A stretch of DNA of 24,324 bases from Cellvibrionales bacterium UBA4495 (GTDB lineage: Bacteria; Pseudomonadota; Gammaproteobacteria; Pseudomonadales; Porticoccaceae): contig DGNJ01000020.1 of assembly GCA_002388905.1 (NCBI GenBank), positions 12,664 through 36,987 of the forward strand. The letters are read 5' to 3'. The translations under genes were made by a program, and so were the position numbers. Below the pieces are notes generated by a model. It was not told where the DNA came from. It worked only from the letters and a program-made list of their open reading frames with translations, and did no database searches. Shown piece by piece: positions 15,631 to 22,476 of the stretch. Positions within the stretch are counted from its first letter, which is position 1, and the number at the start of each line of letters is the position of its first letter.

Positions 15631-16911
15631 TTGAGTGATCATTCCGAAAAAACAGTCTCTGCCGCCATAGACCTGAAGGAATTCAAGCGCGGCTGGCGCA
15701 TTATTGTGCTCGCGTTGATCGGGGTCGCCACCTCGGCGGCGGTGATGCCGCTTTACGGCTTTGGCGTCATGGTGGTGCCATTGCAGGATGCCCTGGGCTG
15801 GGCCCGGGGGGATTTGCTGGCCACCGCCACGTTCCTCAGTTTTGGCGCCGTTTTTTCCTCCCAGCTGGCCGGCTGGATGAACAAGAAGTACGGAATGAGA
15901 CCGGTGGCGATTGTTTCCCTGTTGCTGCTGCCCCTTGCCTTCCTGGCCATGTCCCAGGTGGACAAGCTGGGGGATTCCGTATGGATACTTTACCTGCTGT
16001 TTTTCCTCACCACCTTCGCCGGCATAGGCACTCTCCAGGTGACCTGGACGCAACTGGTCAATCTCTGGTTCGATGAAAACCGCGGACTGGCCCTGGCGAT
16101 GATCCTGTCCGGATCCGGCATTGCCGGACTGATCCTGCCGCCGGCGATCACCGCTGTGGTGGATTACTGGAACTGGCGTGCCGGTTTCGTCTTCCTGGCC
16201 CTGATACCCCTGGTGATTACCCTGCCTTTGACGCTGCGCTGGTTCGCCGCCGTGCCGGAACGGGTGCGCGTGGCCCTGGGCACCGATGACCCGGCGGCCG
16301 GGGGAGAGGCCCTGATTCCGGGAATTCCGTTTGCCGAGGGTATACGGTCCCGGCGCTACTGGACCATCAATATTTCCATGGTTCTGGTGGCCTCGGCCAT
16401 TATCATCATGGTGATCAATACGGTTCCCCTGTTGAGGGACAAGGGTTACTCGGCGGTCGAAGCAGGACGTATGTTCAGTGCCTTCGGCATCTCCCTGGTG
16501 ATGGGCAGGGTTTTTGTCGGCTATCTCGTGGACCGCCTGTGGGCGCCGGGCGTGGCCTTTGTGGCCCTGTTCCTGCCGGCGGTGGGTTGTTTTATCCTGT
16601 TGCTGGACGTGAATATCTACCTGGTGATTGTCGGTATCATGCTGGTGGGTATCGGTGCCGGGGCGGAATTCGATATCGCTGCCTTTCTGGTGGCCCGGTA
16701 TTTCGGCATGCGCGATTACAGCCGGCTGTTCGGCCTGCAGATGGGCGTGATTTCCGGCGGTATCTGCCTGGCGCCGACCCTGGCGGCCTACCTGTACGAG
16801 ACAAGCACAAGTTATGACATCGTGCTTAACGTCAATATGACCCTGTTCGTGGTGGGGTCCCTGATGCTGCTCACCCTGGGTCGCTACCCGCGGTTGTCGG
16901 CGTCGGGGTAG
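15631..16911 (+). CDS. MFS transporter
   Basis: This 426-residue inner-membrane protein has about twelve hydrophobic segments in the usual 6+6 order. Helix 1 starts near RGWRIIVLALIGVAT. A central loop (about 205-240) carries ERVRVALGTDDP. The second half restarts at RYWTINISMVLVASA. The loop motif GWMNKKYGMRP between helices 2 and 3 is the MFS signature. Related sequences are often annotated as oxalate/formate-antiporter-like or monocarboxylate transporters. The start is TTG at 15631, supported by AAGGG (about 15617) and by the N-terminus MSDHSEK. It is the last gene of the rightward run, 142 bp after the molybdoenzyme. It could import the substrate from the periplasm or export a product. 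Confidence 0.9.
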   Translation: MSDHSEKTVSAAIDLKEFKRGWRIIVLALIGVATSAAVMPLYGFGVMVVPLQDALGWARGDLLATATFLSFGAVFSSQLAGWMNKKYGMRPVAIVSLLLLPLAFLAMSQVDKLGDSVWILYLLFFLTTFAGIGTLQVTWTQLVNLWFDENRGLALAMILSGSGIAGLILPPAITAVVDYWNWRAGFVFLALIPLVITLPLTLRWFAAVPERVRVALGTDDPAAGGEALIPGIPFAEGIRSRRYWTINISMVLVASAIIIMVINTVPLLRDKGYSAVEAGRMFSAFGISLVMGRVFVGYLVDRLWAPGVAFVALFLPAVGCFILLLDVNIYLVIVGIMLVGIGAGAEFDIAAFLVARYFGMRDYSRLFGLQMGVISGGICLAPTLAAYLYETSTSYDIVLNVNMTLFVVGSLMLLTLGRYPRLSASG

Positions 16912-16949
16912 CCCGGCTATCCCCCGGTACACACCGGGCTTCGGCTTTT
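16910..16949 (+). terminator. Terminator after the MFS gene
   Basis: Two nested stems overlap the end of the gene. AGCCCGG (16910-16916) pairs with CCGGGCT (16934-16940). CCCGGT (16923-16928) pairs with ACCGGG (16933-16938) around a 4-nt loop. A short T-run (16946-16949) follows. It sits between convergent genes, as expected for the end of the long run. Confidence 0.5.
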
Positions 16950-16990
16950 GTGCCGATATGCAGGGCGCCGTGGCCATTCCCGGGTCCGGG

Positions 16991-17707
16991 CTATTCGTCT
17001 TTTTCCTCAAGACTGTGCCACCAGGGCATGTCGGCCGCATGGGCCTCGATGCGACGCCAGGCGTCTTCCACCGCGTTGGTCGCTTTTCCCCGTGGCATCC
17101 CCAGGCCGATCATGCAGTGGCCGGCAAGGGCCGTGACATAGGTGCGAGTGCGCTGTTCGCCGTGGGACAGTCGCCGCATGCCTGCGAGCAGGGCACCGGT
17201 CAGCATGTCGGTGGCGGCGTACAGGGAATCAAAGTCAAAAAGACCGGCCTGTCGTGCCTCTTGCAGGGTGGTGAAGACAACCGTGTGGAGCGGGTCCTCC
17301 GGGGAAAGGTAGTGGATAAGATCCACCCGGGACGTGAAGCTGGCCCATCGGGGTTCCATGGCGGCCCGGGCCAGAGGTAATACCGCCCCTCCGGCCGACC
17401 GCACGCCGGGGTCTCCCAGGTTGCTGAACATCTGTTTGTAATGGCACAGGGATTCGTCCGCGAGGGTCGCCCCCAGGGCCTCAACTGCGTCTTCCAGGGA
17501 CTCGAAGTATTTATAAAAGGTGCCCCTGGAGACGCCGGCCTGTCGCACCACGTCGTCGATCACCGCCGCGCGGCTGTGGTCGCCGGTGTGGTAAACCTCC
17601 AGGGTGGCGTCAAGCAGTCGCGATCGCATGCGTTCGCGTTTCTGCCGGGCGACACGAATCCGGTGATCCTCTTTATCCCGGTTTTTTTGATTTGATGCTT
17701 GAGTCAT
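16991..17707 (-). CDS. TetR/AcrR-family transcriptional regulator
   Basis: This is a 238-residue regulator. A basic N-terminal tail (KNRDKEDHRIRVARQKRERMRSRLLDAT) leads into the helix-turn-helix at about residues 48-80, with VVRQAGVSRGTFYKYFESLEDAVEALG. The rest is a helical effector domain. It is the downstream partner of the monooxygenase gene (16-bp gap) on the minus strand, so the two are probably cotranscribed and the regulator may control its own operon. The dyads at 19008-19067 are candidate targets. It is not closely similar to the TetR proteins at 767 or 21556. The family is firm and the effector unknown. Confidence 0.92.
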   Translation of the reverse strand: MTQASNQKNRDKEDHRIRVARQKRERMRSRLLDATLEVYHTGDHSRAAVIDDVVRQAGVSRGTFYKYFESLEDAVEALGATLADESLCHYKQMFSNLGDPGVRSAGGAVLPLARAAMEPRWASFTSRVDLIHYLSPEDPLHTVVFTTLQEARQAGLFDFDSLYAATDMLTGALLAGMRRLSHGEQRTRTYVTALAGHCMIGLGMPRGKATNAVEDAWRRIEAHAADMPWWHSLEEKDE

Positions 17708-17723
17708 TGCCTCACTATCCAGG

Positions 17724-18950
17724 TCAGTGTGTGTTGCGGATATCCGGGACCAGCAGGAAATTCGACGGCCGATCGAGCAGGCTTCGTCCGTAAAGTTCCA
17801 GGGACAGGCGGCTGTTGAGCGCGGTATGGCGGCTGCCGAAACTCAGATCGCGCCACAATCGTTGCAGCGGGTTGGCACTGGCAAAGCCCGCCGGGCCCGC
17901 GATATCCATCAGCTTTTCCCCGGCCCGGCGCAGTTGCAGCATGGCATAGCCGCAGTCCGCCTGGATGCGCGCCTTGGCCGCGCCATCCAATACCTGTTTC
18001 TGGGCGGTCACGTCCAACTGATGGGCCGCCCGGCGTACGTGCAGCCACGCCGAATCGATTTCCATGGCCGCCTCGCCGAGTTGGCCGGTAAATGCCTGGG
18101 AATCGGCTTGGGAGGCGTAATCCCAGCCGGCGATGCGTCGCTTGCCCATCTTGCCGCTGACGATTTCCAGCATGCCCGCTGCCGCGCCCAGCATCGGGCT
18201 GAGCACGACCAGCGGAAAAAGGGGTTCCAGGGGCCACCGGTCCCGGGCTTCCAGGCCGGGGGTTTCCAGCAGCGCGGCCGGATCGGGTCGCCGGGAATCG
18301 GGAAGCATCAGGGGCTCCGGCACAAACACCTGCTCGGCGACGACGGTGTTGCTTCCCGACCCTCGAACGCCCAGCACATGCCAGGTATCCCGTATTTCGA
18401 CACCGTCGCTGCGCAGGGAAAGTATCGCGAAGCCGGTGTCTACCGGCTTTCCCTGGCCATCGACGATATCGACGCCGTTCATTGCCCACCGTGAATGCAG
18501 GCAGCCCGAACTGTAGGCCCAGGAGCCGGTTACCCGATAACCCCCCTCCACGGGGTACGCATGGCCCGTTCTCGCCGAGACACTGCAGAACAACTCGTCA
18601 CCTTTGTCAAACAGGATCTCCGTGGCCGCCGGCGACAGGCCCGCCGCGGTACCGCTGATCCCGGACAGCAGGCCAAAAACCCAGGCCGTGCCGGCGCAGC
18701 TTTTGCCCAGTTCCGCGATGGTTTCCATATGTGCCGTCATGGTGCAACCCGGCCCCCCGGCGCGCACGGGCTTCATCATGTCGAACAGGCCGGCGTCGCG
18801 GATGGCGCGGATAACGGGTTCCGGAACCCGGCATTCCCGGTCGCACTGTTCCGCGTGTTCTGCGAGTAAAGGCCTCAGTTTTCGGGCACGTTCCACCGGG
18901 TCGAAACCGGGCGTGAATAATCCCTCATTGGCGTTGGCAACAATAGTCAC
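17724..18950 (-). CDS. Flavin-dependent monooxygenase, acyl-CoA dehydrogenase fold (HpaB/HsaA-like)
   Basis: This protein of about 408 residues has the acyl-CoA dehydrogenase fold used by two-component flavin hydroxylases (4-hydroxyphenylacetate and 3-HSA monooxygenase types). Features are PEPVIRAIRDAGLFDMMKP near the N-terminus, GTAWVFGLLSG, the YRVTGSWAYSSGC segment at the flavin site, and the C-terminal LWRDLSFGSRHTALNSR. True acyl-CoA dehydrogenases carry a catalytic Glu that I cannot place here. I choose the GTG at 18950 because AAGGAG (18958-18963) lies 7 nt upstream. The ATG at 18971 would place that site inside the gene. Such enzymes need a separate FMN reductase, not seen in the window. 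It heads a two-gene unit with the TetR gene. Confidence 0.85.
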   Translation of the reverse strand: MTIVANANEGLFTPGFDPVERARKLRPLLAEHAEQCDRECRVPEPVIRAIRDAGLFDMMKPVRAGGPGCTMTAHMETIAELGKSCAGTAWVFGLLSGISGTAAGLSPAATEILFDKGDELFCSVSARTGHAYPVEGGYRVTGSWAYSSGCLHSRWAMNGVDIVDGQGKPVDTGFAILSLRSDGVEIRDTWHVLGVRGSGSNTVVAEQVFVPEPLMLPDSRRPDPAALLETPGLEARDRWPLEPLFPLVVLSPMLGAAAGMLEIVSGKMGKRRIAGWDYASQADSQAFTGQLGEAAMEIDSAWLHVRRAAHQLDVTAQKQVLDGAAKARIQADCGYAMLQLRRAGEKLMDIAGPAGFASANPLQRLWRDLSFGSRHTALNSRLSLELYGRSLLDRPSNFLLVPDIRNTH

Positions 18951-18957
18951 GGAGATA

Positions 18958-18963
18958 CTCCTT
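18958..18963 (-). promoter_or_regulatory. Ribosome binding site that decides the GTG start
   Basis: AAGGAG on the minus strand lies 7 nt upstream of the GTG at 18950 and only 8 nt downstream of the first base of the alternative ATG at 18971. This makes the GTG the better start. Confidence 0.65.
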
Positions 18964-19007
18964 GTAATCATTCGATGAAAGAGACTATCAGAATGACACT
19001 ACCGTAC

Positions 19008-19067
19008 ATAGCGACACTGATGGCTATTGTGTCCAGAAAACGGTGGCGTAAGATGCTTTTTGGACAC
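19008..19067 (-). promoter_or_regulatory. Candidate promoter/operator region of the monooxygenase-TetR unit
   Basis: On the minus strand TGGACA (19030-19035, 5 of 6 to -35) is followed by a weak -10 (TATGTA, 19005-19010). The dyad ATAGC-N10-GCTAT (19008-19027) lies between them. A second inverted repeat, GTGTCCA (19029-19035) and TGGACAC (19061-19067), spans the -35. The dyads are visible in the sequence. Their role is inferred. Confidence 0.35.
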
Positions 19068-19133
19068 CGGAAGGGGCGGTGTCCGGGTTGGCCCCGGCCG
19101 CCATCAGGGCGCGGGCCGCTGGTGTTCGGGCAT

Positions 19134-19167
19134 AAAAAAACCCGCCCCGGGCAAACGGGGCGGGTTT
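19134..19167 (-). terminator. Intrinsic terminator of the P450 gene
   Basis: Read on the minus strand, CCCGCCCCG (19156-19164) and CGGGGCGGG (19141-19149) form a perfect 9-bp GC stem around a 6-nt loop, extended by three A-T pairs. It is followed by seven T (19134-19140). It begins about 16 nt after the P450 stop. This is the clearest terminator in the window. Confidence 0.88.
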
Positions 19168-19182
19168 GTCGGGTTTTTGAGC

Positions 19183-20478
19183 TTAGGGCGCGTCCCAGAC
19201 CACCGGCAGACTGGTGGGGGATCGAAACTGAATGCCCTTGATGCCCTCGTAATTGCCTTGTGGATCAAGGCGGAGATTGGGCAGCAGATCCAGCACGGCA
19301 TTCAGGGCGATATCCATTTCCGTTTTCGCCAGGGGCATGCCCATGCACATATGGGCGCCAAACCCGAAGGACAGCGGCTGGTTTTTGCGCTTGACCAGCT
19401 TGAATTGCTCCGGCTCTTCATGGGCGGCCGGATCCCGGTTTGCCGCCCCGACCAGGATGTTGACTCCGGAACCGGCGGGAATTTTTACCCCGGCCAGTTC
19501 GGTATCCCGGATTGTGATCCTGGGTACAACGGAGACCGAACCTTCGTAGCGCATGGCTTCATTAATGGCGATGGGCACCAGGCTGCGATCGTTGCGGACC
19601 TGTTCGAGCATCTCCGGGCGTTCCAGCAACAGGGCCAGGACATTGGCAAAACCGCGGCTGGTCGTCTCGCCCGCCGCGGCAAGCGTGGGGCGAAGTACCT
19701 GTGAGATTTCCTCGTCGGAGAAGGTCTTGCTGGCCTTTTCAAAGCGCAGCAACTGGGATATCAGGTCGTGCCCCTGAATGTCTCCCTCGGCGCGCCGCTT
19801 TTTGACCGTCTCGAGGATCTGGTTAAAGAGCTCCTCGGAAGCCTTGCTGGCATTGGCAAAGCGCTCCTGCGCCTCTTCCGGTTTACTGGGGTCGATCATG
19901 CCGCCCAGGACCATAACCAGTGCCCGGGTCGAAAACTGTTCCATGGCCTCGGGGTCGTCGTTGGGCAGGCCAAACAACTTGTAGATGACCCGGATCGGAA
20001 AGTCGAGGATAAAATCCGCCATCAGTTCCGCGCGCCCGCGCGAAGCGAGCTCTTCCACCATGCCGCGAATGGTGGGAATAAAATGGCGGTCGGTCATATC
20101 CTTGAGGGCGGCGGGGGAGAGAATCTGGGTGAGCAGATTCCGGTGGAACCGGTGCTCGTCGCCGTTCAGGTAAAGAATCACCGGGTCGCCCATGACGCCG
20201 GCGAAGGCTTCCCGGTAGATTTCGCTGGAGAAGGTTTCGCTGTCCATCAATGCCTTTTTGACCACTTCATGGCCGAGCAGGCAGAAGACGTCGCGCTTGC
20301 CCTCTCGACCGGCGACCAGGGAGGGGACGCCGAACTCCGCCACCAGGTCGCCGCGGTAGACAGGACACTGTTCCCGCAGTTTCCGGTACTCGGGGTACGG
20401 GTCGTCCAGATTGCCGGCATAGGCCTTGCTAAGGGCCACGAAGGCTTCGTTGATTTGGCTGTCTGCTGCAATATTCAT
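19183..20478 (-). CDS. Cytochrome P450 (bacterial class I type)
   Basis: This is a complete 431-residue P450. The C-helix region has LNGDEHRFHRNLL (104-116). The I-helix oxygen-activation motif is AAGETTSRG (268-276) with Thr272 and Thr273. The ExxR pair is Glu307 and Arg310. The haem loop is FGFGAHMCMG (371-380) with the axial Cys378. All essential residues are present. It is soluble, with no membrane anchor, so it needs ferredoxin and ferredoxin reductase, neither of which is in the window. GAGG lies 8 nt before the ATG. A terminator closes the transcript, so it is monocistronic, with a promoter at 20536-20564. It diverges from the membrane protein gene at 20695. The substrate is unknown. 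Soluble P450s of this kind hydroxylate terpenoids, steroids, alkanes and similar lipids. Confidence 0.95.
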   Translation of the reverse strand: MNIAADSQINEAFVALSKAYAGNLDDPYPEYRKLREQCPVYRGDLVAEFGVPSLVAGREGKRDVFCLLGHEVVKKALMDSETFSSEIYREAFAGVMGDPVILYLNGDEHRFHRNLLTQILSPAALKDMTDRHFIPTIRGMVEELASRGRAELMADFILDFPIRVIYKLFGLPNDDPEAMEQFSTRALVMVLGGMIDPSKPEEAQERFANASKASEELFNQILETVKKRRAEGDIQGHDLISQLLRFEKASKTFSDEEISQVLRPTLAAAGETTSRGFANVLALLLERPEMLEQVRNDRSLVPIAINEAMRYEGSVSVVPRITIRDTELAGVKIPAGSGVNILVGAANRDPAAHEEPEQFKLVKRKNQPLSFGFGAHMCMGMPLAKTEMDIALNAVLDLLPNLRLDPQGNYEGIKGIQFRSPTSLPVVWDAP

Positions 20479-20535
20479 GGTTGATCCTCACTGCTCGCAT
20501 CGGAGATTACCCGGGGATAGTACGCCCCGGCAGGC

Positions 20536-20581
20536 CTCATAAACAAAGGACAGTTTGTTGCCAATGTCTAAAAATAGACAT
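20536..20581 (-). promoter_or_regulatory. P450 promoter with two operator-like dyads
   Basis: On the minus strand TTGGCA (20559-20564, 5 of 6 to consensus) and TATGAG (20536-20541) are separated by exactly 17 bp. The dyad AACAAA-N6-TTTGTT (20542-20559) fills this spacer. A second perfect dyad, ATGTCTAAAAATAGACAT (20564-20581), abuts the -35. This layout fits repressor control, possibly together with the divergent gene at 20695. Confidence 0.55.
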
Positions 20582-20694
20582 ATCCGGTGGTTTGTCGGCT
20601 TTGGTGGCCATGCAATCGCGTTTGGCGGTGTTAGTATCCCTCGCAACTCGAAAGCGAGCTTTGGCTCAAACCAATAATTCGAAGGAGTGTTTCG

Positions 20695-21534
20695 GTGAAA
20701 CAAGGTCAATTATCGTTCCTGTGCGCCCTCATTGCCGGTGTCGTCTTTCCACTGCCCCTTCAGGCTGCAACAGAACCGAACCCGTTTGGCGTGCCGCCCC
20801 TTGAGCCCGGCCAGATCCATACCTTCAGCCTGGTAATGTTTGTCGTGATGCTGGTGTTTTTTTCCCTGTGGAGCTGGAAAAAAGGCGAGATAAGACCCGG
20901 GTTATTGGTGCTGATCGCCGCCATGTCGGCTTCCTGGCAGGAATTTTATGCGGACTGGGGTGCCTACCTTTACTGGAATCCCGGCTTTCCCCAACTGCCC
21001 TGGGGCGACACCGCCTTCACGACGCCGGTCAAACCGTTGTTTATTCCCTTTTCCTGGGGTTGGTATTTCGCCTTTATCCTGCCATTGCTGCTGGCGATCC
21101 TGAACTGGCTGCACGGTAAATTTCCCGGCTTCCCCCGGTTTTTGCTGGTGCTGATCACCGCGGGGCCGCTCTTCTATGGCTACAACATCTTCCAGGAAAA
21201 GAATGCCGGGGATATGGCCTGGTGGGGTTACCTGGAGACTTTCGGGCCTTCGGCGCAGGCTGCCTACAGCCAGTATCCGCTGGTCTGGCCCGCGGTTTCC
21301 CTGGTGCTCTGGACCGTGGTGCTCCTTTGGCTGCTGATGCTCAAGGATAACGCGGGCTTCTGGCGCCACGAGCGCTGGCTGGGTGTCGACAAGGTCGCTG
21401 GGGGTGCCAGGCAGGCCGTCGCCCGGGTGGTCGCTTTTGCCTTGCTATTCAATATCAGTTGCCTGGTCCTGGTGACTATCCCCTCTATACTTGGCCGGGT
21501 GCTGTTCGGCGTCGATCACCCCCTTATTCCCTGA
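20695..21534 (+). CDS. Multi-spanning membrane protein, possibly AveC spirocyclase-like
   Basis: This 279-residue hydrophobic protein has a signal-like first segment (about 6-24, ending LQAATEP). Further membrane segments are near 41-60, 69-80, 120-139, 148-162, 194-216 and 241-266. A conserved-looking aromatic and acidic loop, ASWQEFYADWGAYLYWNPGF (79-98), lies between the third and fourth hydrophobic segments and could form an active site. The general pattern recalls AveC-like spirocyclase family proteins, which in avermectin synthesis form a spiroketal in a membrane setting. The match is from memory and tentative. The start is GTG at 20695, supported by AAGGAG 7 nt upstream. It diverges from the P450, sharing a 216-bp control region, and converges with the TetR gene at 21556. 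Confidence 0.7.
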   Translation: MKQGQLSFLCALIAGVVFPLPLQAATEPNPFGVPPLEPGQIHTFSLVMFVVMLVFFSLWSWKKGEIRPGLLVLIAAMSASWQEFYADWGAYLYWNPGFPQLPWGDTAFTTPVKPLFIPFSWGWYFAFILPLLLAILNWLHGKFPGFPRFLLVLITAGPLFYGYNIFQEKNAGDMAWWGYLETFGPSAQAAYSQYPLVWPAVSLVLWTVVLLWLLMLKDNAGFWRHERWLGVDKVAGGARQAVARVVAFALLFNISCLVLVTIPSILGRVLFGVDHPLIP

Positions 21535-21555
21535 CGGCCGAGGCTAGGTTGACCG

Positions 21556-22152
21556 CTAGGACACTGGCGCCATGGTAGAGTGCCGGCGCGGCGGCAGATG
21601 CAGCAGATCCTGCAGCCCCGACACGGCCAGCCGGTTGAAGCGGTCGCTCATGACATCCGCCGGGTAGGGGAAATCGTGGCGCACCCACCAGACCAGAAGG
21701 CCCTGCAAGGCGCTGGCCAGGTAGTGCACGGTGCATTCCAGGTCCGGTTCGGGGAGGCTCGGGTCCATGCCGCGCAACCACTCGCGGGTCCTGATCACCA
21801 GCAGGTTGCGCATATGGTAGGCCGCCACGTTGTGGGTTTCCTCGCACAGGCAGGCCCGGGCCATTGCCTGCCACTGCTCGGCACCGCGGAACAGGACAAT
21901 GGCGAAGTTCGGGTAATCGGTGTTCGCCCCATCGGTCTGGAAGACATCGTCCGAGGAGCGCACGCCGATTTCCTCGAAGCCGCTGATCAGCAGGTCGTCC
22001 TTGTCCCGGAAATGGAGATAGAAGCTGGAACGCGACACATTGGCCCGTTCCGCCAGGTCCCGGACGGTAATCTGGTCGTAGCTTTTATGATCGATCAATT
22101 CCGATAGCGCCTGGCGCAGTGCTTCGCGGGTTTTCTGCTTTCTCCGGTCCAT
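21556..22152 (-). CDS. TetR/AcrR-family transcriptional regulator
   Basis: This is a compact 198-residue regulator. The helix-turn-helix lies at about residues 27-60 (TVRDLAERANVSRSSFYLHFRDKDDLL). The C-terminal domain contains CEETHNVAAYHMRNLLVIRTREW and SALQGLLVWWVRHDFPYP, a pattern common in TetR proteins of the TetR_C_7-like class. It diverges from the LLM gene at 22477 across 324 bp and converges on the membrane protein with 21 bp between stops. Dyads at 22190-22217 and 22299-22324 in the divergent gap are likely operators, so autoregulation and control of the LLM gene are plausible. Confidence 0.92.
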   Translation of the reverse strand: MDRRKQKTREALRQALSELIDHKSYDQITVRDLAERANVSRSSFYLHFRDKDDLLISGFEEIGVRSSDDVFQTDGANTDYPNFAIVLFRGAEQWQAMARACLCEETHNVAAYHMRNLLVIRTREWLRGMDPSLPEPDLECTVHYLASALQGLLVWWVRHDFPYPADVMSDRFNRLAVSGLQDLLHLPPRRHSTMAPVS

Positions 22153-22189
22153 AGCGGGTACTTCCCACCCTCTTTCCCATAAAAAACTT

Positions 22190-22217
22190 TATTGGACAAA
22201 AAGCCAATATAGTCCAA
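22190..22217. promoter_or_regulatory. Operator-like dyads upstream of the TetR gene
   Basis: Two overlapping inverted repeats lie 38-65 bp upstream of the TetR start. They are TATTGG-N8-CCAATA (22190-22195, 22204-22209) and TTGGAC-N14-GTCCAA (22192-22197, 22212-22217). The surrounding AT-rich stretch is the likely tetR promoter. Symmetry and position fit autoregulation. Confidence 0.4.
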
Positions 22218-22297
22218 AAAGTGGCAAAAGACCATGTCCGGGGTTTGTACCACCGCAAATGGCTGATTAGCATCGGATTTGTCGGGCGTCTGTAGCC

Positions 22298-22325
22298 CAC
22301 AAGCCGGTAAGAAGACCGGTTTGTG
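22298..22325. promoter_or_regulatory. 28-bp dyad in the TetR/LLM divergent gap
   Basis: CACAAGCCGGT (22298-22308) and ACCGGTTTGTG (22315-22325) are inverted repeats around AAGAAG, differing at one position that would pair as G-U in RNA. It may be an operator for the LLM gene or an 11-bp leader hairpin. The rest of the 324-bp gap 22153-22476 shows no gene. Confidence 0.4.
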
Positions 22326-22476
22326 CCGGGCCGCCTTGGAAAGCGTACCGGACCGGAAGGCCCTTGTCGGGCAATTTTCGATTAAGATAGGTGCCTGATT
22401 TCCTGCGCCGGTCTGTTCTCCCGGGCCGGCCCACGTAAGCCTGGGTCGATAAGATCTTGAATAAAAGGAGTGTTAT

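Noticed and set aside
15466..17040. 524-residue frame on the minus strand
   Set aside because: It is antisense to the MFS gene, is rich in His, Gln and Gly, and has no domain or ribosome site. It is a high-GC shadow.
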